Positions 1 to 7,872 of a DNA stretch of 64,000 bases are shown here, one piece after another. Below the pieces are notes generated by a model. That model had not been told where the DNA came from, ran no database searches, and saw nothing but the letters and a program-made list of their open reading frames with translations. The first letter of the stretch is position 1. Each line of letters opens with the position of its first letter. Position numbers and translations under genes: made by a program. Source of the DNA: Filimonas lacunae (lineage in GTDB: Bacteria > Bacteroidota > Bacteroidia > Chitinophagales > Chitinophagaceae); assembly GCF_002355595.1 (NCBI RefSeq), contig NZ_AP017422.1, positions 7,134,823 through 7,198,822 of the forward strand, given 5' to 3'.

Positions 1-143
1 GTTACCGTTCTATGATCTTTGTGTCTATTTTAAAAGCAAGAGGTTACCATAATCTGATAGATGTGAAAGGCGGTATGGGGGCTATTAAAGAAACCAACCT
101 GTTTTCTCTGACAGATTATGTGAAGCCGGTTTCTATGTTATAA
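1..143 (+). CDS. C-terminal end of a rhodanese-domain protein (partial)
   Basis: An open frame enters from the left edge (first whole codon at base 3) and ends at a TAA at 141-143. The visible 46 residues start YRSMIFVSILKARGYHNLID and continue with VKGGMGAI. This is the typical last third of a rhodanese fold: the helix right after the catalytic loop (usually C-x-x-G-x-R-S, of which only the RS remains here), then the 'G(F/Y)xNLxDVxGG' strand and turn. In Bacteroidota such a domain often forms the C-terminus of an MBL-fold hydrolase or persulfide dioxygenase-like protein, but the N-terminal part is outside the window, so the full architecture is unknown. It lies 13 bases before the next gene and may share its transcript. 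Confidence 0.6.
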   Translation, partial: YRSMIFVSILKARGYHNLIDVKGGMGAIKETNLFSLTDYVKPVSML

Positions 144-156
144 AAACAAACAGATA

Positions 157-411
157 ATGAAAGCACGTTGGCAAAGGGTATTGTTTTCGGGATGGCATTT
201 TATGCGCTGGGTGCGTTTGGTGTTTGGCACGTTCTTTTTAGTCGCTTCTATAGTATTGCACGATCTGGTGCTGGCACTGGCGGCTTTGTTTTTATTGTTC
301 CAGGCACTTACCACGGTAGGCTGCAGTAGTGTAAATGGTTGTTTCACCAACCCTTTTACCCGGAAAAAACAGGCGGAAAGCGACATCACTTTTGAAGAAG
401 TAAAAAGTTAA
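157..411 (+). CDS. small membrane protein, DUF2892-like
   Basis: This 84-residue protein begins with a short basic stretch (KARWQR), then 'HFMRWVRLVFGTFFLVASI' and a second hydrophobic segment 'LALAALFLLFQALTTVGC'. Two membrane helices joined by a short HD-containing turn, followed by a cysteine-containing 'GCSSVNGC' and a charged tail, match the small YgaP/DUF2892-like inner-membrane family. That family is often found beside rhodanese and thioredoxin genes, as here. It starts 13 bases after the rhodanese stop and ends 18 bases before the thioredoxin start, which suggests one transcript with a role around sulfur or thiol chemistry. That role is an inference from neighbours; the family has no settled function. 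Confidence 0.6.
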   Translation: MKARWQRVLFSGWHFMRWVRLVFGTFFLVASIVLHDLVLALAALFLLFQALTTVGCSSVNGCFTNPFTRKKQAESDITFEEVKS

Positions 412-429
412 CCTGAAAATAGAATCCAT

Positions 430-726
430 ATGGCAACGTTCACTGAAATTATCAATAGCGATAAACCTGTGCTGGTAGATTTTTTTGCAGAGTGGTGTGG
501 CCCTTGCAAAATGATGAAACCCATACTGGACGAATTAAAAGCCAAAGTGGGCGACAATGCTACCATTATTAAGGTAGATGTTGATAAAAACCCGGCAGCG
601 GCCAATGCTTACCAGGTACAGGGTGTTCCCACCCTGATACTGTTTAAAAAAGGGCAAATCAAGTGGCGTCAGAGTGGTGTGGTGCCCGCAGGAAACCTGG
701 AGCAGATTATTAAGCAACATGCCTGA
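430..726 (+). CDS. trxA: thioredoxin
   Basis: The 98-residue product is a single thioredoxin domain of slightly short but normal length. The active site WCGPCK is at residues 22-27, preceded by 'VLVDFFAEW', and the cis-proline loop '[10 protein letters not shown]' is at about residues 62-71. It has no signal peptide or lipobox, so it should be cytoplasmic and reduce protein disulfides with electrons from thioredoxin reductase. Two features are usual for Bacteroidota thioredoxins: a lysine-rich surface ('[12 protein letters not shown]') and the '[15 protein letters not shown]' segment. It is the last gene of the short rhodanese/DUF2892/thioredoxin run and is followed within 25 bases by a clear hairpin terminator. 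Confidence 0.93.
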   Translation: MATFTEIINSDKPVLVDFFAEWCGPCKMMKPILDELKAKVGDNATIIKVDVDKNPAAANAYQVQGVPTLILFKKGQIKWRQSGVVPAGNLEQIIKQHA

Positions 727-748
727 GTACAAAGAACATAGACCATGA

Positions 749-781
749 AAAAGGAGCCTGCGAAGGCTCCTTTGCTTTTTA
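749..781. terminator. bidirectional rho-independent terminator
   Basis: A 9-bp stem, AAAGGAGCC (750-758) with GGCTCCTTT (765-773), encloses a 6-base loop and is followed by a T-rich run (TTTGCTTTTT). A-rich sequence also lies on the left side, so the hairpin can work for both convergent units: the thioredoxin gene (stop at 726) and the STN-repeat gene on the other strand (stop at 797). Confidence 0.8.
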
Positions 782-796
782 TACTGTAACCGTTAC

Positions 797-2431
797 TTAA
801 AACAATTGCACGCCTACCTGCCATCCCAGCCAGCCACGGGTGGCATTGCCGGAAAACAGGGAATGTGCAGGAGTTGTTTCCACATAACCGGCTTTGGCTG
901 CTTTGGGGTTGCCTACATACAATACCGGCCCTGCTATTATCCCCAGCCTTTTACCCAGCATCATTTGTAAGGCAGGCTGGTAGCTATAAATTTCCTGCCA
1001 CTGGCCATTGTAAATATGCTGTGCGGTAATTTCATTTATCCAGCTGATGCTGTTGTTAAGTGCTATCTCTGTACCAAACCCATATCCGTAACTATAGGCT
1101 TTACGGTTGCTTCCTGTATTGATGCCGCCCATTACCAGGCTGTACAATTTTTTATTACCTGCTTTATATGCCAGGTTTACATCCATTAAGGAGTTATGGA
1201 TTACCAACATTTTATGATACCCACTTTTAGTAATGGTAACCAGGGCCAGGCTACATCCATCCAAGGTATCAGCAATATTTATTAATCCTACCTGCAGGCC
1301 TTTTAAGCGGCGTGTGCGGTTAAGTATGCCTGCCACCTGTAAACCGCTGGTGCTTCCTTTTACAATATTGGCAATGCCCGCCACCTGAAAACCGGTAATG
1401 TTGCTGTCGGTAATGTTGGCAATGCCTGCTACCTGCATCCCTTTCACTGCCCCGGATGTGTTTACAATACCCGCCACCTGCAATCCTTTTACCGAATCCT
1501 GCACATGGTTGTGTATGCCTGCTACCTGTAACCCTTCCACTTTACCTCCTACTGCGTTGTTAATGCCTGCTACCTGAACATACTTTGCATCTTTTTTATT
1601 GATGTTGAACAGGCCGGCTACTTCCAACCCACGGGTACCGGCAGTATAACCGCCCAGCACATTAAAAGAAAACTTATTCACCACCTGGGTACTCATGTTG
1701 CCATGTGAGCCCAGGCCCGGCGTTAATGAAAACTGCACAGGTTTGCTGGCAAAAAAGTTACGCAGGTTCAGGCTTTGAATACTTTGTGCAGGCGTAATAA
1801 ACAAATGTGCTATCCATCCTTTTTCAATTTTCGAGTTCAGCACCAGCGGATCTAACTCGGCCGATATTGGTTGAATGGCAATGGTGAGTTCATAACTCTG
1901 GCCAGGCCGTATTATAATAGCGGTATCTGCATAAGAAATACGGCTGATGCTAATGGCCAGCTGGGGAGGGTAATTTCCTTTCTCTTTCAGCTTTAATTTA
2001 AAAAAGCCATGTTCATCGGTAATGGTACCTACCAGGTTGTTGCGGTCGTAGATGCTGGTATTGTTCAGTTTTTCGCCGCTCACGGCATCTTCTATATAGC
2101 CGGTTACATACCAGCTGTTGGGTTGGTGGGCGGCAGGCTGCAATATCAGGTAGCTACCCGATTGATTGTATTGCAGGGTTTCGTTGAACAAAAGATCCAG
2201 CACCTGCTTCACGGTTTTGTTTTTTACGCTCAGCGTAACCAGGCTGTCGGCTTTAATCAAATTGCTGTTATATGAGAAAATGAACCTGCCTTGTTTGCTG
2301 ATGGTGTCCAGCACTTTTTCCAGCGGCCGGTTATGTGCTTCTATGGTAACAGGCATTTGTAGCAGGCCCTGGGCCTGTAACTGACCGCAAAGCAGTGTCA
2401 TTATCAAAAAGAGAAAATATGTTCTGATCAT
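797..2431 (-). CDS. STN-domain outer-membrane-type protein with GLQVAGI repeats
   Basis: This is a 544-residue secreted protein with signal peptide 'MIRTYFLFLIMTLLCGQLQAQ'-like residues 1-21. It has a secretin/TonB short N-terminal (STN) domain at about 35-98 and a carboxypeptidase-regulatory-like beta-sandwich at about 108-190 ('VTGYIEDAVSGEKL' to 'GTITDEHGFFKLKL'). At 268-392 there are eight or nine repeats of about 16 residues with the core G(L/M/F)QVAGI-x-N. A C-terminal half of probable beta strands follows and ends in 'GWLGWQVGVQLF', which looks like an outer-membrane anchor. The repeat resembles the 'surface repeat' proteins of the Leptospira LA_2272 type, although I could not search to confirm this. 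The start ATG overlaps the FecR stop (ATGA), which implies translational coupling. The position behind sigma and FecR genes suggests a role in the surface signalling unit, but the ligand is unknown. Confidence 0.72.
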   Translation of the reverse strand: MIRTYFLFLIMTLLCGQLQAQGLLQMPVTIEAHNRPLEKVLDTISKQGRFIFSYNSNLIKADSLVTLSVKNKTVKQVLDLLFNETLQYNQSGSYLILQPAAHQPNSWYVTGYIEDAVSGEKLNNTSIYDRNNLVGTITDEHGFFKLKLKEKGNYPPQLAISISRISYADTAIIIRPGQSYELTIAIQPISAELDPLVLNSKIEKGWIAHLFITPAQSIQSLNLRNFFASKPVQFSLTPGLGSHGNMSTQVVNKFSFNVLGGYTAGTRGLEVAGLFNINKKDAKYVQVAGINNAVGGKVEGLQVAGIHNHVQDSVKGLQVAGIVNTSGAVKGMQVAGIANITDSNITGFQVAGIANIVKGSTSGLQVAGILNRTRRLKGLQVGLINIADTLDGCSLALVTITKSGYHKMLVIHNSLMDVNLAYKAGNKKLYSLVMGGINTGSNRKAYSYGYGFGTEIALNNSISWINEITAQHIYNGQWQEIYSYQPALQMMLGKRLGIIAGPVLYVGNPKAAKAGYVETTPAHSLFSGNATRGWLGWQVGVQLF

Positions 2432-3414
2432 TGTAGAATAATTTGGTGGTTTTGCCGTTTGGCTTCAATTCCCAGCGTTTGCGTAATAACAGTAATGATA
2501 CTGTCTACTGGTTGCTGCTGGAAAGTAGTGGTAAGGGGTAATGATTGAATAGCCTTGTTGGCTATTACAATATGCGCATCGTAGGCTTCGTTCAGCACGT
2601 TTACCAGTTGATACAACGGCGTGTTTTTACACACAAACTGCCGGGTATGGTAATAACTATACAGCTCGCTGTTGTTCTGTTGTTTTTGCAGCTGGTTATC
2701 ATTTGTGGTTACCACTATTTTTTCCTGTTGCTGCAGGCGCATTGCCTGGTTATGGTGTACTACCTCTATGGCTCCGGATGCTACAATAATTTCAGTGCTT
2801 GTGGCAGTGCGTTTAATGTTAAACGAAGTGCCCAGTACTTTTACGGTAACATCACCGGCAGTAATTACAAAAGGCTTGTTTTTATCGGGGGCAATATTGA
2901 AAAAGGCTTCTCCTTCCAGGTTCACCTTCCTGTTATTGTCTGTGCTGGCCAGGTTTTTCCGGTAGTTTAATTGTGCATTTTTATTCAGCGTTACTACCGA
3001 TCCGTCCGGAAGCGTATCTGTAACTACCTCACTTGTGGCTGTAAGGGTTACGGTATTGCGGCCTGACACACCACTTTGATACAACCACCAGCCACCGGCA
3101 GCCAGCAGCACAACTGCTGCGGCTGCAGCTATACGCCTTAGTGGTAACACGCGGGCGGCTGGTGTGCTTATAGAAGGATTACCATTGCCTGCTCTTTGCT
3201 GGAAACGTTGCCAGGCATCATTTTCATTTACTGTGGTATGTGGTTCCAGTTGCTTGCTTTTTTGCCAGATGGTTTGCAACTGCTCGTAATATTGCTGGTT
3301 GGCGCTATCCTGTGCCAGCCATGCTGTTACCTCTTGCTTTTCGTTGGCTGTAGTTTCGCCCAGCATATATTTTACCAGTAGTATATCTGTTTGTTCGTTC
3401 ATTTCTGTATGCAT
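2428..3414 (-). CDS. FecR-family anti-sigma factor
   Basis: This is a 328-residue single-pass inner-membrane regulator. A cytoplasmic N-terminal anti-sigma part (about 1-90, 'LLVKYMLGETTANEKQEV') is followed by one transmembrane helix at about 93-115 (RRIAAAAAVVLLAAGGWWLY). The periplasmic FecR domain runs over about 125-235 ('DTLPDGSVVTLNKNAQL', 'GEAFFNIAPDKNKPFVI', 'VKVLGTSFNIK'), and a DUF4974-type domain ends the protein ('NTPLYQLVNVLNEAYDAHI'). In this family the protein holds the partner sigma factor and releases it when the outer-membrane receptor signals through an STN-like domain. It starts 10 bases after the sigma stop. A second methionine four codons downstream (3402) is an equally possible start. 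Confidence 0.93.
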   Translation of the reverse strand: MHTEMNEQTDILLVKYMLGETTANEKQEVTAWLAQDSANQQYYEQLQTIWQKSKQLEPHTTVNENDAWQRFQQRAGNGNPSISTPAARVLPLRRIAAAAAVVLLAAGGWWLYQSGVSGRNTVTLTATSEVVTDTLPDGSVVTLNKNAQLNYRKNLASTDNNRKVNLEGEAFFNIAPDKNKPFVITAGDVTVKVLGTSFNIKRTATSTEIIVASGAIEVVHHNQAMRLQQQEKIVVTTNDNQLQKQQNNSELYSYYHTRQFVCKNTPLYQLVNVLNEAYDAHIVIANKAIQSLPLTTTFQQQPVDSIITVITQTLGIEAKRQNHQIILQ

Positions 3415-3424
3415 ATAGTGGGCA

Positions 3425-4012
3425 TTAACGATAAAGCAATAAGGATATAATAAGTACCAGAAAATCGGCCAGCTTTACACGCAGTAGCTTTAAAGCCTTA
3501 CCCATCTGGCTCTCTATGGTTTTTATACTCAGGCCCAGTTGATCTGCTATTTCTTTATACTTCAACTCTTCGTACCTGCTTAGCTGAAATATGGTGCGGC
3601 ATTGCTCGGGCAGTTCGTTTAAGGCCTGACGTATTTGTTGTTCCAGCTCTTTGCCTGCCAGCTTTTCCCCTGCGCTCTGTTCCTGCTGATGTTGCTGTTG
3701 TTGCATGGCATATGTTTGATGTTTGATTTTAATGGTATGGTGTTTCAGGTAGTTGATGCTTTCGTTATGTACCGCACGGTACAGATATGCTTTTAACGAG
3801 GTGTGCACTTCTACTGTTTCTTTGCGTTCCCATAGTTTGTAAAATACCTGCTGCACCATTTCTTCCGCAACGGCTTCGCTGTTCAGTATGGTGAAGGCGT
3901 AGGCATGCAGGCTTTTAAAGTGTGTTTTAAACACCTGTTCAAACACCTGTTCATCGCCTGCCAGCAACAGCCGCATTAAACCGGAATAACTGATATCTAA
4001 GGTTGGCTGCAT
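3425..4012 (-). CDS. ECF RNA polymerase sigma-70 factor
   Basis: The 195-residue protein has the two-domain layout of extracytoplasmic-function sigma factors. Region 2 covers about 20-90, with the core-binding helix and 'AEEMVQQVFYKLWERKE' (the usual D-x-x-Q-E-V-F-x-x-L-W segment). Region 4 covers about 125-180, with 'LPEQCRTIFQLSRYEELKY' and the helix-turn-helix 'YKEIADQLGLSIKTIESQM'. It fits the large Bacteroides-type expansion family that pairs with FecR and TonB receptors. The ATG lies one base after the receptor stop codon, so the two genes are certainly co-transcribed. A hydrophobic tail ('LADFLVLIISLLL') is common in this subfamily. Confidence 0.95.
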   Translation of the reverse strand: MQPTLDISYSGLMRLLLAGDEQVFEQVFKTHFKSLHAYAFTILNSEAVAEEMVQQVFYKLWERKETVEVHTSLKAYLYRAVHNESINYLKHHTIKIKHQTYAMQQQQHQQEQSAGEKLAGKELEQQIRQALNELPEQCRTIFQLSRYEELKYKEIADQLGLSIKTIESQMGKALKLLRVKLADFLVLIISLLLYR

Positions 4013-4013
4013 G

Positions 4014-6365
4014 TTAGTGAAACTGGATTTTATAACTCAAATTAGGAAAAAGGCCCAGCTGATGAATGGTTTTCTGTTGCCCGCTGCGGGTGTCGAAATA
4101 ATAACGGTAAAAGTTTTCGCGGTTGGTAAGGTTCTGAATTTCCAGCGTAAGCGTGTGCGTGCTGTTTTTCTTATCCTTGCGGTAGTAGGCGCTCCAGTCT
4201 AACCGGAAATAAGCAGGACCGCGTTGGCTGTAATAACTGCCAGGAACATATTCTTCCTTACCGGTTTGTATAGAGGCGGGAATATCAATTACTGAATTTT
4301 TAATACCGCCACTGGCCAGTACTTTGCCACTCATACCCACGTGCTTGTTGTTGCGTAACTGCCATTCTTTACCCCAGATAATATTTACCGAGTAGTTACG
4401 GGCAAAACGGGTATCGTACTCCTTGCCATAAAAGTCGGTGTACTTCGATTTGTAAATGCTCACTGTACTGTTGATATAATAGTTATTGGAAAACGGTTTT
4501 TCAACGCTCAGGTCAATGCCATAGTTTTTGCCTTTGCCGGTGCTTACCAGGGCGTTCTTATCTACCAGGTCGTACATATCCAGCATGTTCACTGCCGAAA
4601 AGGCACTGTTGCTGTTTTCTTCTACCGGCAGATGATACAGGTGCTGGTAATACACTTCTGCTTTAGTAACCAGGTTGAGGCTGCGGAAGGTATGTTCATA
4701 TCCTGCTACCAGGTGCAGGGCGCGGCTCATATCCAGGTTTTTGTTGGGCTGACTGTGAACACCTTCGTCTGTAGTGTTTTCAAACAAATAGGTGGATATA
4801 TGTTGCGGCCTGCTGTGCATACCTGCTGCAAGGCTTACCACATCGGCGCCAAAGTTATAGGTGGCCGACAAACGTGGCTCTACACTATGCTTTTTATTCA
4901 GTGCCAGGTAGCTGCTATGTATACCAGTGTTAACGGTTAGCTGGCTGGTAAGGCGGTATTTCCATTGCATGTATGCCTGGTAAAAGTTGGTAGTGCCTTT
5001 ACCTTCCAGCACCTGCTTCCATTGTTGCTCGTGTATATCGTAGTAACGGTTACCTGCATTGTATTGTAATTCCTGCGAAATAAAGCCGGCGCGAAAAGTG
5101 TGCTGCTGGCTTATTTTATAATTGTAAAAGGTAGAAAAGCGGAAAGCCTTGTCTGTAAAAAACTCCGTGGCATTGTGTACATGGGCGTAATCTGCTGCAG
5201 GGTTAAGGGTATCTCTGTCTTGTCCGTAATGATAATAGGAAGCAGATACTACGGTTTTAATGTAAGCATTGCGGTGTACGAAAATCTGGTGCGAAAGGCC
5301 AATGACACCTGTTTTGGAATTGCCTTTTACGTAAAAGTTGTCTTTATCGTAGCTGTTCCATTGGGTGCTATCCTTTTCCGGATCGCTGGTATAGCTGTCG
5401 TAACCACCCAGTCCAAACAGGGTAAACTCGCCTGCTTTCTTTGTGTTCCAGTTGAATTTAAAACTCAGGTCCTGGTAGGTAGGCGCCTGGTCCAATCCTA
5501 TAAAAGGTTTTAAAATAGCCAGGGTAGAGTAACGGTAGTTGACAAGGTACGATGCGGTACGGGCTTTGTTCAAAGGGCCTTCTGCGCCTAGTTCTGCACC
5601 TAAAGTACCCAGCTGCACAGTGTATTCCCGCTTGTCTTTGTTACCGTTACGAAAGTTCATATCAAAAACGGCAGAAGTGGCGTTGCCAATGTTAGCGGGG
5701 AAAGCACCGGTATAAAAATCTGATTTACCAATTACATTGCTGCTGAACATGCTAATAGGGCCACCTGTTGAGCCTAAAGTGCTGAAATGGTTGGGTGTAG
5801 GTATTTCAATGCCCTCCAGTTTCCACAACACACCCTGTGGCGAGTTGCCCCTTACCAGTATTTCGTTGCTGCCATCAAAACCGGCGCTCACGCCCGGGAA
5901 GTTCATAATCATACGTGCCGGATCGCTGAACGAAGCGGGGTAACGTTTGGTATCTTCCATAGAAAAGGAGCGGGCGCTAACAGCAGCAAACTCATTCAGC
6001 GGTTTTCTGCCACGGGCTGTAACGGTAACAGCACCCAGGTTTTTAAAATCTTCCCGCATGCCAATATTCAGTTCGGCTTCCTTGCCGGAATTCACTACCA
6101 CATCAGGCAGGCTCTGTGGTTCGTAACCGGCAATGGTATATTGTACTGTATACCGGCCAGTGCCTATGTTGGCAATATGGTAAAAGCCCAGGCTGTCTGT
6201 AATAGCGCGTATGTTACCAGGCATCAGCACAATGCTTACGCCTGCGAGCGTCCGGCGCGACTCAGCATCGGTAACCTGGCCTTTTACGGATTGTGTAAAT
6301 GATTGTGCGTAAGCTGCCTGTAAAAGCAGGTATAGGATATAAGTGATTGTTATGATCTGTTTCAT
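4014..6365 (-). CDS. TonB-dependent outer-membrane receptor
   Basis: This 783-residue protein has a signal peptide (MKQIITITYILYLLLQAAYA), a carboxypeptidase-like regulatory domain (about 27-105, 'VKGQVTDAESRRTLAGVSI', 'ITDSLGFYHIANI') and a TonB plug (about 125-240, 'RMIMNFPGVSAGFDGSNEILVRGNSP'). A 22-strand-type barrel extends to the end and closes with 'QLGLFPNLSYKIQFH', a C-terminal aromatic residue pattern. At under 800 residues, and without a SusD gene beside it, it is not a SusC-type glycan transporter; it is closer to siderophore/vitamin or signalling receptors. It has no separate N-terminal STN domain. That domain sits instead on the last protein of the cluster, an unusual arrangement. 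It is the first gene of the receptor-sigma-FecR-STN unit. Confidence 0.93.
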   Translation of the reverse strand: MKQIITITYILYLLLQAAYAQSFTQSVKGQVTDAESRRTLAGVSIVLMPGNIRAITDSLGFYHIANIGTGRYTVQYTIAGYEPQSLPDVVVNSGKEAELNIGMREDFKNLGAVTVTARGRKPLNEFAAVSARSFSMEDTKRYPASFSDPARMIMNFPGVSAGFDGSNEILVRGNSPQGVLWKLEGIEIPTPNHFSTLGSTGGPISMFSSNVIGKSDFYTGAFPANIGNATSAVFDMNFRNGNKDKREYTVQLGTLGAELGAEGPLNKARTASYLVNYRYSTLAILKPFIGLDQAPTYQDLSFKFNWNTKKAGEFTLFGLGGYDSYTSDPEKDSTQWNSYDKDNFYVKGNSKTGVIGLSHQIFVHRNAYIKTVVSASYYHYGQDRDTLNPAADYAHVHNATEFFTDKAFRFSTFYNYKISQQHTFRAGFISQELQYNAGNRYYDIHEQQWKQVLEGKGTTNFYQAYMQWKYRLTSQLTVNTGIHSSYLALNKKHSVEPRLSATYNFGADVVSLAAGMHSRPQHISTYLFENTTDEGVHSQPNKNLDMSRALHLVAGYEHTFRSLNLVTKAEVYYQHLYHLPVEENSNSAFSAVNMLDMYDLVDKNALVSTGKGKNYGIDLSVEKPFSNNYYINSTVSIYKSKYTDFYGKEYDTRFARNYSVNIIWGKEWQLRNNKHVGMSGKVLASGGIKNSVIDIPASIQTGKEEYVPGSYYSQRGPAYFRLDWSAYYRKDKKNSTHTLTLEIQNLTNRENFYRYYFDTRSGQQKTIHQLGLFPNLSYKIQFH

Positions 6366-6509
6366 GGTTTGAATCTTTTTGCAAAACCGGCCGGGTTTGC
6401 AGGTAAGACAACCATGTATTCACTTACCCTTACGTGGGGCAAAAATTTTTGTTTTAGCTTAAAAACAGTGGTGTATTCTAAATGTAAATATGAGAGTAAA
6501 GCTAAAAAT
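6366..6509. other. regulatory region upstream of the receptor cluster
   Basis: About 140 bases lie between the TonB-receptor start (minus strand) and the hairpin behind the RtcB gene. They hold no gene. On the minus strand a TACATTTA, one base off the -7 consensus TAnnTTTG, lies near 6480-6490, far from the start codon, so a long leader is possible. I do not see a convincing partner box at -33. Confidence 0.3.
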
Positions 6510-6537
6510 AGCCCTATCGGCTCTCCCGATAGGGCTG
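6501..6537 (-). terminator. rho-independent terminator behind rtcB
   Basis: An 11-bp perfect stem, AGCCCTATCGG (6510-6520) with CCGATAGGGCT (6526-6536) and a 5-base loop, lies 6 bases past the rtcB stop on the minus strand. It is followed on that strand by TATTTTTAG, which supplies the U-tract. Confidence 0.82.
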
Positions 6538-6542
6538 GTTGT

Positions 6543-7673
6543 TTATATTTCCGTGTACTTAATAGTTACCACAGGAGAGGTTTGCGTTACCTTTTTTAAA
6601 TAGGGCTGATATTGAAAAATAACAGCATCACTTTTATAGGCAAAATCAAATTCCTGTACATAACCCTGCGAAAACTGGCCTGATTTGTTCAGTAACTCGC
6701 TGAACCGGGCTTTATAAGCCCTGCGTTCTTTTTCTTTTAAGGTACTGCTCCAGTATTTCATGGCATCAAAGCGGGATAATCTTCTGCCTGCTCCGTGTGC
6801 ACAGGAATACAGTGCCCGGGCTGCAGCCTGTTCCGAAGTTGCTTTGACCAGTAAACTACCCCTTGACATGGATAAGGGAATCACTACTGTTTTGTTAACA
6901 CTCAATTCAGTACTTCCTTTACGGTGCCAGATACCTGTTTGATTAAAACGGATATGGTTATGAATGGAGTCTTCCAGTATATAGGGCGTTCCATTACATT
7001 CATCCTGCTCTGCAAAGCTGTTACTGTTGTTTTGCAGGTACTGTTTGTTTATTCCCGCTTTATTACAACGGATATAATTGGCGTTTTGCAAAAACTGCAA
7101 TGTTTTTAAACAGAAGGCTTTACGCCTGTCATAACCAAACTCCAGGGTTTCTTCGTAATATTTTGTAAACGTGGGGGTTAAAAAATCCCGGTGCACAAAA
7201 TCCACCTCCTGTCCATATTCCCGTGAAAAATCCCGGGTTAGCTGTAAACATTGCTGATACAAGGCTATTCCCCGGTTGCGGGTGCCGGTATGGCAAATGA
7301 TATATACGGCGTTCTCATCTTCTTCAATAGATAAGAAGTGATTGCCCCCACCCAAACCATCATCTGTCATTTGGGTATGGGCAAACTGTAATGCCTGGTA
7401 ATGAGTGCTTTTGTTGAATGGCTTCAGCCACCACGATTTCTCTGTTTTCAGATACATCACGCCACATCCAATGTCCTTACCGGTAATTAAAGGATAGCAA
7501 TACTGTGAGGTGGTGAATGCCACACCTACCGGCAAAGCCTTTTCGGTGCAATAGTGTATATCGGTAAATGCACAAATCTTTTCTACAAAGGGTTTTTGTG
7601 CATACTGCTGTAGTTGCGACAACGCATTTTGCTCAATGCTGTTAGCATTGCAATAAAAGTCAATAGATGACAT
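6543..7673 (-). CDS. rtcB: RtcB-family RNA-splicing/repair ligase
   Basis: This 376-residue protein carries every signature of the GTP-dependent RNA ligase RtcB. They are an Asp/His pair 'TDIH' (37-40), the metal-binding 'KDIGCGV' (Asp67, Cys70), 'GGGNHFLSI' (Asn111, His112), 'CHTGTRNRG' (His128), 'DSIHNHIR' (His238), 'WHRKGS' (249-253) and the GMP-accepting histidine in 'CAHGAGRRLSR' (His293). RtcB joins a 3'-phosphate or 2',3'-cyclic phosphate to a 5'-hydroxyl, acting in RNA repair. Length is a little below E. coli RtcB (408). The usually glycine-rich 'PGSMG' turn is diverged to 'PLSMSRGS', so this is probably a divergent paralogue. No archease, rtcA or rtcR gene is next to it, and no sigma-54-type control is visible. 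Confidence 0.88.
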   Translation of the reverse strand: MSSIDFYCNANSIEQNALSQLQQYAQKPFVEKICAFTDIHYCTEKALPVGVAFTTSQYCYPLITGKDIGCGVMYLKTEKSWWLKPFNKSTHYQALQFAHTQMTDDGLGGGNHFLSIEEDENAVYIICHTGTRNRGIALYQQCLQLTRDFSREYGQEVDFVHRDFLTPTFTKYYEETLEFGYDRRKAFCLKTLQFLQNANYIRCNKAGINKQYLQNNSNSFAEQDECNGTPYILEDSIHNHIRFNQTGIWHRKGSTELSVNKTVVIPLSMSRGSLLVKATSEQAAARALYSCAHGAGRRLSRFDAMKYWSSTLKEKERRAYKARFSELLNKSGQFSQGYVQEFDFAYKSDAVIFQYQPYLKKVTQTSPVVTIKYTEI

Positions 7674-7820
7674 GTTCTTTAAATTAGACTAAAAAGATTA
7701 GATCATGGGGCCTTGGAAGGATACATCTGCCCCGTACAGAGATGTCAGCAGCCGAACACTATTCGGTATTGCAAAGGTAGAAAATATTGGAAAGAGGGCC
7801 GGAAAAAATCCAGAGCAACA

Positions 7821-7848
7821 AAAAAGCCGCTATGAAAGCGGCCTTTTT
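7821..7848 (-). terminator. rho-independent terminator behind the nitroreductase gene
   Basis: A GCCGC/GCGGC stem is extended by five A-T pairs from the flanking A5 and T5 runs, with loop TATGAAA. Read on the minus strand it lies about 25 bases past the nitroreductase stop (7873) and ends in a T-run. It is symmetrical enough to work in either direction. Confidence 0.7.
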
Positions 7849-7872
7849 GAAAAATGTATCTGTAACAGGGTA

